Part shown: piece by piece, positions 5,329 through 10,088 of the stretch
Numbering within the stretch: position 1 is the stretch's first letter
Layout of the letters: each line of letters begins with the position of its first letter
Assembly: GCA_021797385.1 (NCBI GenBank)
Contig: JAJZZW010000061.1
Coordinates: forward strand, 1-10,088
DNA from: Thermoplasmata archaeon
GTDB taxonomy: Archaea > Thermoplasmatota > Thermoplasmata > Thermoplasmatales > Thermoplasmataceae
Length of the DNA: 10,088 nt
Direction: 5' to 3'
Program-made: the position numbers and the translations under genes
The notes under the pieces: generated by a model
Told to the model about the DNA's origin: nothing
The model's input: only the letters and a program-made list of their open reading frames with translations
Database searches by the model: none

Positions 5329-6321
5329 ATGAAAAATTTCTATGAATGGCAGTATGGTCTCAGGGATAAGATTAATGAGGTAAATTCACGACTTCTTGAA
5401 TCTATAAAAACTGACCAGAATTATCTGTTCGATATGGCAAAATACACGATAGACGCTGGCGGTAAAAGATTCCGACCCCTGCTAACAATACTCTCATATG
5501 AAATATCCTGCTATGAGCCATACGATAAAATTCTGGACCTTGCTGCAGGTTACGAATTAATACATACTGCTAGTCTCATACATGACGACATAATAGACAA
5601 ATCAAAATATAGACGTGGTCGTGAAACGCTGTATTCCCGGGATGGTGTTGACAATGCCATAGTAGTTGGAGACTATCTTTTTGCAAAGGCATATGAACTC
5701 GGTTCCAGATACGGTACTGAGGTTTCAAAGGTAATGGCTGATGGATCTTCACATCTTGCGGAAGGTCAGATTATAGAGGCATTGAACATAGGGAATCTTT
5801 TACTTGATATTGAAACATATAACAATATAATAAAAAATAAGACAGCGTATTTTTTCTCGGCATGTGCAGAAGGCGCAACCATAGCCGGCAGAGCGGATAC
5901 AACAGTTAGAAAGAAGTTAAGTGATTTCGCCTTTAACATGGGCATGGCATTCCAGATTACAGATGATATACTTGATATAGTTGGCAATGAAAAGGAAATG
6001 GGAAAACCGACAATGGTGGACTTAAACCATGATGTTATAACACTTCCCATAATACATGCCTTATCCCATGCAAATTCAGCGGATATGAAAATACTGGTGA
6101 GTATATTGAAGGGCCAATATAAAGAAACCGATTATAAAACCAAATTCAGGGATTTACTTTTTAAATCAGGGTCTCTGGAATATGCTTTTAAGATAGCAAA
6201 GGACTATATTCTCAGATCAGTAGAAAATTTGAACGGTATAGGCAGATCCGAGGATCTGGGTCTATTAATGGACCTGGCACTTATTGTGGTGGATAGAATT
6301 AATGAATCAGGAGTGATATAA
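5329..6321 (+). CDS. trans-polyprenyl diphosphate synthase (geranylgeranyl or longer)
   Basis: A 330-aa class I isoprenyl diphosphate synthase that adds isopentenyl diphosphate units to an allylic primer to supply chains for archaeal ether lipids or quinones. The first Asp-rich motif is DDIID (86-90) followed by RRG, and the second is DDILD (212-216). The IPP-binding GGKRFRP lies at 44-50. The length is normal. The residue five positions before the first Asp motif is Ala81 (TASLIHDD). In short-chain and many archaeal GGPP synthases this position holds a large residue that blocks elongation, so a small one suggests a longer product. It could be the C20 lipid enzyme or a C30-C35 quinone side-chain enzyme. 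The stop overlaps the next gene by 1 nt, forming an operon. Confidence 0.9.
   Translation: MKNFYEWQYGLRDKINEVNSRLLESIKTDQNYLFDMAKYTIDAGGKRFRPLLTILSYEISCYEPYDKILDLAAGYELIHTASLIHDDIIDKSKYRRGRETLYSRDGVDNAIVVGDYLFAKAYELGSRYGTEVSKVMADGSSHLAEGQIIEALNIGNLLLDIETYNNIIKNKTAYFFSACAEGATIAGRADTTVRKKLSDFAFNMGMAFQITDDILDIVGNEKEMGKPTMVDLNHDVITLPIIHALSHANSADMKILVSILKGQYKETDYKTKFRDLLFKSGSLEYAFKIAKDYILRSVENLNGIGRSEDLGLLMDLALIVVDRINESGVI
6310..6317 (+). promoter_or_regulatory. Shine-Dalgarno sequence for the ArsA-like gene
   Basis: GGAGTGAT is nearly the archaeal consensus GGAGGTGAT and sits 3 nt before ATG 6321, inside the last codons of the prenyl synthase. It marks the ATPase as an internal, coupled cistron. 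Confidence 0.6.
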
Positions 6322-7481
6322 TGACAAGGGTATTATTGTATACAGGAAAAGGTGGAGTTGGCAAGACAAGTGTAGCAGCATCTACAGCGTCAATGCTGGC
6401 AAAAAACAACAGGAAAACTATAGTGATGTCAACGGATCCTGCTCATAGCCTCAGTGATTCTCTAAATACAGAAATTAAATCTGAAGCTACAAAGATTTCA
6501 GAGAATCTATACGCTCAGGAAATAAATATAAACGATGCAATAGAATCACACTGGAAGGATCTCAGGGAGTACCTGACAGCCCTATTCCAGTATCAGGGCC
6601 TGGATCCTATTTCAGCAGACGAAATAGCTATACTTCCAGGTTTTGAGGAAGCCACATATTTGCTGTACATAAATGATTATATAAAGAACAATGAATACGA
6701 TGTAATTGTTGTGGACAGTGCCCCGACAGGAGAGGCATTGAGGATGCTTTCATTTCCCGAGGTTATGCGCTGGTACATGGAAAAGGTATTTCCCATAAGC
6801 AGGACTGCTGCCAAAATAGCCAGACCCATAATGCGGCCTTTCACTGGTATACCCATGCCTAATGACAAGGTATTCAAGAGTGCAGAAACACTTTACGATG
6901 ACCTGGGCGAAATACATAAAATTCTGGAAGATCCGGATATCACTTCCATAAGGCTTGTAACCAACGCAGATCAGATGTCCTTCAATGAAACCAAGCGTGC
7001 GTTTACGTATTTGCTTCTCTATGGATATCCTGTGGATGCAATAATAGCAAATAAAATATATCCGGAAAATACTGGCGATTTTTTCACCAACTGGAGGGAA
7101 ACACAGGCACAAATAATTGGAGAACTTGACGCCTCATTTCCAGAAATAAAGGTTTTTAAAAGTTATCTGCAAAATTATGAACTCATGGGCCATGAGAAGG
7201 TGCTCAAATTTGCCCATGACCTTTACGGTTCCGAGGACCCATATTCCGTCTTTTATAAGGGAAAACCCATAGAATTCACAAGAGAGAATGGAAAAACCAC
7301 GGTCAAAATGAAGCTTCCATTTGCAGATAAAGAAAATCTGAATCTGTTTAATAGAGCCGGTGAACTTATTGTTGAGGTCAAAAACTGGAAACGCATACTT
7401 TATCTTCCCCAGACCATGGCCAATATGCAACCTACAGGGGCAGAACTCAAGAACGGTTATCTATATATAACATTAAGTTAA
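6321..7481 (+). CDS. ArsA/Get3-like ATPase with C-terminal HSP20-like domain
   Basis: A 386-aa SIMIBI-class ATPase. The deviant Walker A GKGGVGKT is at 9-16, switch I DPAHSLSDSL at 39-48 and switch II DSAPTGE at 132-138. A hydrophobic helical segment, about 140-180 (WYMEKVFPISRTAAKIARP), corresponds to the client-binding region of Get3/ArsA. Residues about 313-386 form a small beta-rich domain like the HSP20-type tail found in many prokaryotic ArsA homologues. The protein has no cysteine at all, so it lacks both the CxxC zinc site of Get3 and the arsenite-binding cysteines of true ArsA. An arsenic pump role is therefore unsupported, and no arsB or arsR is nearby. Tail-anchored protein targeting or another chaperone role is more plausible. 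It is coupled to the upstream prenyl synthase with 1-nt overlap and a strong ribosome binding site. Confidence 0.9.
   Translation: MTRVLLYTGKGGVGKTSVAASTASMLAKNNRKTIVMSTDPAHSLSDSLNTEIKSEATKISENLYAQEININDAIESHWKDLREYLTALFQYQGLDPISADEIAILPGFEEATYLLYINDYIKNNEYDVIVVDSAPTGEALRMLSFPEVMRWYMEKVFPISRTAAKIARPIMRPFTGIPMPNDKVFKSAETLYDDLGEIHKILEDPDITSIRLVTNADQMSFNETKRAFTYLLLYGYPVDAIIANKIYPENTGDFFTNWRETQAQIIGELDASFPEIKVFKSYLQNYELMGHEKVLKFAHDLYGSEDPYSVFYKGKPIEFTRENGKTTVKMKLPFADKENLNLFNRAGELIVEVKNWKRILYLPQTMANMQPTGAELKNGYLYITLS
7462..7470 (+). promoter_or_regulatory. TATA box of the 61-aa gene, inside the ATPase 3' end
   Basis: TATATATAA is centred about 25 nt before ATG 7491, the spacing of a leaderless promoter. 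It overlaps the last codons of the ATPase gene. No Shine-Dalgarno sequence precedes 7491, which fits independent leaderless expression. Confidence 0.5.
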
Positions 7482-7490
7482 TTACTGTAT

Positions 7491-7676
7491 ATGGATAAAA
7501 AAACAGTAATACAGATAAATATCGAGGTACCGCATATTGTGGGAACTGCTCTTCTGGAAGGAAAAAAGTTTTTTGATGGGGGACTTGAGCTTTTAAGGTT
7601 CGGTTCACGGATGCTTAATAATAATGTATCATCTGCAGAACCTGTAAAAAAATTAAAGAAAATAGATATAAAATAG
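7491..7676 (+). CDS. small hypothetical protein, 61 aa
   Basis: Unrecognised 61-residue protein starting 9 nt after the ATPase stop. Residues 4-13 look like a beta strand (KTVIQINIEV). Residues about 15-42 can form an amphipathic helix with alternating hydrophobic and basic positions (LLEGKKFFDGGLELLRFGSRML). The tail is lysine-rich (VKKLKKIDIK). No signal peptide or clear transmembrane span is present. A well-placed internal TATA box supports it as a real, separately transcribed gene. Position suggests a possible link to the ATPase, and the amphipathic helix could contact membranes or a partner, but both ideas are inference. It ends 12 bp before the convergent TYW1 gene. Confidence 0.6.
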   Translation: MDKKTVIQINIEVPHIVGTALLEGKKFFDGGLELLRFGSRMLNNNVSSAEPVKKLKKIDIK

Positions 7677-7688
7677 GTATGTCAATCC

Positions 7689-8666
7689 TTATTTTCTGTT
7701 TATTTCAAGTTTATTGAGAGTTTTTTGTATTTCTTCATCAACGTTTATTTTTGCGATTTCTGGATTTTTTGCTATCATGGCAACCCTGCTCTCAAATCTA
7801 TCGGCATATTCAACATATCCAAGTCTTCTGGCGAGTTCACCGGAGAATTCCATGATTTCATCATGCGTAGGCATATTTTCATATGATAATCTCCCTGCTG
7901 ACTGACCTACATGGACATATCCCTTTGATTCTATGAAATCCGGGTCGGCGCGCCTATCCAGGGCTTCATACTCATCATAATACGGAAAATTAATATTTTT
8001 TACCATAGTATGCCTTATTACCGTTCTTGTATCCAAGGAAGGCAGCAGATCAATTGTTTTATTGAAGTTTTCCCACGCATTTCCTAAGGCAGGATGTAAT
8101 ACATCATTGAAAACTTCTTTATTAGGGCCTGCAACTGTCACATATAACTGAGTAGGCAACGGATTTAAATTTTCAAGAACCTTAGGCATGGTTCCATTTG
8201 TTACAACAAATGTTGTTATTCCTCTTCTGGTAGCCGCTTCTATTAGCTCGCCAAGCCTGGTATAAAGCGTTGGCTCACCAGTCAGGGATATAGCCATATG
8301 TCTCGGATGCGATGCCTCCTCAAATAATTCTTTTTTTACCTTGGGATTTCCCTTGAAGCCAGATATGAGTTTGAGATGAGCTTTGATACTCTCTTCCAGT
8401 ATGAATTCTGGGTCATCCTCCTCATTTATGTGCATTGAATCGAATCCCTGGAATCTCCAGCAAAAATCGCAGTTCTCAGAGCACGAATTCAGTGCGGGGG
8501 TCATCTGTACGCACTGATGTGATTTTATTCCATAAAATGTGTTTTTATAACATGGGGCCTTGCCAAGTAATTCACTTTTCGTCCAGTGGCAAACCTTTAC
8601 AGCCGAATGGCTCCCAACCAGCCCGTAATGCTGTTTTTTGTAGACGGCCTCATAATTGTTGATCAT
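7689..8666 (-). CDS. taw1: tRNA 4-demethylwyosine synthase (TYW1/Taw1)
   Basis: A 325-aa radical-SAM enzyme that condenses N1-methylguanosine at position 37 of tRNA-Phe with carbons from pyruvate to form 4-demethylwyosine, the first tricyclic step of wyosine synthesis. The SAM-binding cluster is held by C62, C66 and C69 (CSENCDFC), and the second 4Fe-4S cluster by C26, C39 and C52. The TGEPT motif (129-133) contacts SAM. Conserved stretches include PCYKNTFYG and SLTGEPTLY. The protein is the archaeal single-domain form without the flavodoxin domain of eukaryotic TYW1. The length is normal. The ATG at 8666 has a TATA box 24 nt upstream, so the mRNA is probably leaderless. It is a stand-alone gene, convergent with the 61-aa gene and divergent from the dehydrogenase. 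Confidence 0.95.
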   Translation of the reverse strand: MINNYEAVYKKQHYGLVGSHSAVKVCHWTKSELLGKAPCYKNTFYGIKSHQCVQMTPALNSCSENCDFCWRFQGFDSMHINEEDDPEFILEESIKAHLKLISGFKGNPKVKKELFEEASHPRHMAISLTGEPTLYTRLGELIEAATRRGITTFVVTNGTMPKVLENLNPLPTQLYVTVAGPNKEVFNDVLHPALGNAWENFNKTIDLLPSLDTRTVIRHTMVKNINFPYYDEYEALDRRADPDFIESKGYVHVGQSAGRLSYENMPTHDEIMEFSGELARRLGYVEYADRFESRVAMIAKNPEIAKINVDEEIQKTLNKLEINRK

Positions 8667-8685
8667 TATTTACCAATTTAATAAG

Positions 8686-8694
8686 AATATTTAA
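8686..8694 (-). promoter_or_regulatory. TATA box of TYW1
   Basis: The minus strand reads TTAAATATT, centred 24 nt before ATG 8666. It is one half of a divergent promoter region of about 100 bp. Confidence 0.5.
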
Positions 8695-8739
8695 CATTTG
8701 CTAGAAAAGTTACCGATGTAATTTCAGGTTTGCACCACA

Positions 8740-8749
8740 TTTTTATAAG
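8740..8749 (+). promoter_or_regulatory. TATA box of the short-chain dehydrogenase
   Basis: TTTTTATAAG is centred about 23 nt before the ATG at 8768. It excludes the in-frame TTG at 8750 as the start, because that codon directly abuts the TATA box and lies upstream of the predicted transcription start. Confidence 0.6.
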
Positions 8750-8767
8750 TTGGCAATATTATTAATT

Positions 8768-9535
8768 ATGGCAAAACTCGATAATAAAATAGTATTGATT
8801 ACAGGATCTTCAAGAGGTCTTGGTAGTGCAATAGCAAGGAAATTTACAGAGGAGGGTGCAAAGATAGCTATAAATTACAATAGAGACAGGGAATCTGCAG
8901 AAAAATTGAAAAAGGAACTTCCGGGTTCAGAGATTTTTCAGGCCGATGTATCAGATCATGCTTTAGTTAAACGCATGATAAAAGATATACATGGCAAAAT
9001 GGGCACCATAGATATTCTGGTAAACAATGCAGGTATACTCAGCTCATTTTCCTGGGACGAGTTTGACGATGAAAAGGTAAGGAAAATATTTGATATAAAT
9101 CTCATGGGACCTATATACACTGTGAAAGAATGTGTGGATGATCTCAAGAAAAATCACGGCATTATAATAAATATGGCATCAAATGCCGGTGTAGGCACAG
9201 CTGCTAAGGGAACTACCATGTATTCTATGACTAAGGCGGCAATTGCTATGCTGACCAAGAGGCTCGCATTTGATTTGATGGAATGGCATGTTCGAGTAAA
9301 TGCCATTGCACCTGGATGGATCGAATCAGATATGACCATAGGTGGGAAGAGCGCTGAAGAAGCAGAGAAACTCAGGCAGTCATTCAGATCGAGAACTGAA
9401 CTTAATATGACAGGTAAACCCAAAAATATAGCAGATGCGGCTTTATTCCTTGCGAGCAATGAATCAGAATATATGGATGGGCAGGTACTTGTTGTGGACG
9501 GAGGAAGAATTGATAATCTAACACATAGCCTGTAG
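8768..9535 (+). CDS. short-chain dehydrogenase/reductase (FabG/sugar dehydrogenase-like)
   Basis: A 255-aa classical SDR with a Rossmann fold. The nucleotide motif TGSSRGLG is at 12-19, NNAG at 86-89, the structural Asn is N111, and the catalytic residues are S138, Y152 and K156 (YSMTK). PGWIESDM (182-189) and the C-terminal VDGG are typical. The segment after strand 2 (INYNRDRESAE) has Asn and Arg, which favour NADP(H), as in FabG-like enzymes. The substrate cannot be assigned: Thermoplasmatales use related SDRs as aldohexose or other sugar dehydrogenases, and FabG-like annotation is also possible. The ATG at 8768 was chosen because the TATA box at 8740-8749 predicts a leaderless mRNA. The stop codon touches the convergent phosphate permease gene. 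Confidence 0.9.
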   Translation: MAKLDNKIVLITGSSRGLGSAIARKFTEEGAKIAINYNRDRESAEKLKKELPGSEIFQADVSDHALVKRMIKDIHGKMGTIDILVNNAGILSSFSWDEFDDEKVRKIFDINLMGPIYTVKECVDDLKKNHGIIINMASNAGVGTAAKGTTMYSMTKAAIAMLTKRLAFDLMEWHVRVNAIAPGWIESDMTIGGKSAEEAEKLRQSFRSRTELNMTGKPKNIADAALFLASNESEYMDGQVLVVDGGRIDNLTHSL

Positions 9536-10088
9536 TTAGACCATATATCCAAGTATAAATCCCAGTGACGGTGATAATATCCATGTCAGAACAATAATGA
9601 AAAATGGCTTCATGTAAATAGCCTTGTATTTATAGGAAATGCCAACGCCGAAAACACTGGATGTCAGTGTTTGGGTATTTGAAAGCGGTACAGCAAATAG
9701 TGTAGCAATTTCAACAAGTAAGGATGACACAACCAGTGAAACGAGGGCATTGGAATACCTCATAGAGTACATTTCTTCTCCCACCCTTTTTATCACGCCG
9801 CTGCTGAAGAATAAGGATCCTGCAAATATGGCAAAAGTCATAATTAAAATAGTTGTAACATTAAAACCTTCCACATTTGCTATGAATCCAAGTGTATTCG
9901 CCCCTAGGGTAAAGGCTGTTAAAAACGATGAAACAATTATTAAGAATTTAAGCCATTTTGCAACACTCCAGACATTCTTGAAATTTCTGTGAAATACTTC
10001 ACGTTCCGTTATGTATGAAACAAGTATAGAAATAATAGGTGCAATTACCCAGAAAGTAATCATGAGAAAAACAAAATTATAATCGACA
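9536..10088 (-). CDS. PiT-family inorganic phosphate permease, C-terminal part (5' end outside window)
   Basis: The frame enters from the right edge without a stop and ends at TAA 9538-9536, showing the last 183 residues. An internal ATG at 10063 is not taken as the start, since the frame stays open upstream and the N-terminal repeat of the family is missing. The protein is very hydrophobic with about five membrane segments. The second family repeat is visible as FLTAFTLGANTLGF, related to the GANDVAN signature but with Thr where Asp is usual, followed by a VPLSNTQTLTSSVFGVG stretch that corresponds to the PxSTTHxxxGxxxGxG motif. PiT proteins import phosphate with a coupling ion. The assignment is fairly confident for the family, less so for the substrate. 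Confidence 0.8.
   Translation of the reverse strand, partial: VDYNFVFLMITFWVIAPIISILVSYITEREVFHRNFKNVWSVAKWLKFLIIVSSFLTAFTLGANTLGFIANVEGFNVTTILIMTFAIFAGSLFFSSGVIKRVGEEMYSMRYSNALVSLVVSSLLVEIATLFAVPLSNTQTLTSSVFGVGISYKYKAIYMKPFFIIVLTWILSPSLGFILGYMV

Noticed and set aside
6321..7481. Arsenite pump ATPase (arsenic resistance operon)
   Set aside because: The protein has no cysteine for arsenite and there is no arsB, arsR or arsD nearby; an ArsA/Get3-like chaperone ATPase fits better.
8750..8767. TTG start adding six residues to the short-chain dehydrogenase
   Set aside because: The codon abuts the TATA box and lies upstream of the predicted transcription start, and the SDR fold begins normally after ATG 8768.
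9639..9992. 117-codon plus-strand frame opposite the phosphate permease
   Set aside because: The minus strand shows PiT family motifs and membrane segments; the plus frame has no promoter and no recognisable features.
1..10088. CRISPR arrays, transposases, rRNA, broken genes
   Set aside because: No regularly spaced repeats, transposase motifs, rRNA signatures or frameshifted gene pairs were found on either strand.

Overview
The window looks like chromosomal DNA of an AT-rich euryarchaeon, most probably one of the Thermoplasmatales (Ferroplasma/Acidiplasma/Picrophilus-like). This is inferred from content and not from a database match. The archaeal signs are an Alba chromatin protein, the archaeal single-domain form of TYW1, an Lrp-type regulator, a trans-prenyl diphosphate synthase of the lipid/quinone pathway, an ArsA/Get3-type ATPase and tRNA genes without an encoded CCA. 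Most first genes of transcription units have a TATA box centred about 22-26 nt upstream of the start codon, which implies leaderless mRNAs. Genes inside operons instead carry recognisable Shine-Dalgarno sequences.

Region 1 (1-864, + strand) is a compact set of four small genes whose ends overlap by 4, 11 and 4 nt: the C-terminus of an unidentified basic/helical protein, a 100-aa protein with a proline-rich acidic tail, a 70-aa winged-helix protein and a 73-aa protein of unknown function. It lies on the side facing the 3' end of a tRNA-Arg(GCG) gene (1003-1076, - strand), a common position for integrated elements. Between the two is an apparently orphan promoter.

Region 2 (1077-4230) holds a membrane M48 (HtpX-like) metalloprotease and, convergent and overlapping it by 14 bp, a large thiamine-diphosphate-dependent enzyme of the acetolactate synthase/benzoylformate decarboxylase superfamily. 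A tRNA-Leu(UAA) gene follows.

Region 3 (4230-7676, + strand) carries a conserved-looking 84-aa protein, a short Lrp/AsnC regulator with an inverted repeat at its promoter, Alba, and a two-gene operon of a polyprenyl/geranylgeranyl diphosphate synthase and a cysteine-free ArsA/Get3-like ATPase. A 61-aa protein with its own promoter follows.

Region 4 (7689-10088) has the wybutosine enzyme TYW1 (- strand), a divergently transcribed short-chain dehydrogenase, and the 3' part of a PiT-type phosphate permease that abuts the dehydrogenase with no spacer.

Most of the window is ordinary housekeeping sequence: tRNA and tRNA modification, chromatin, isoprenoid synthesis, membrane proteolysis and phosphate uptake. 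No CRISPR array, insertion sequence, rRNA or convincing new multigene system is visible. The least explained part is the small-gene module at 1-864. The most testable enzymological points are the chain length of the prenyl synthase and the role of the cysteine-free ATPase.
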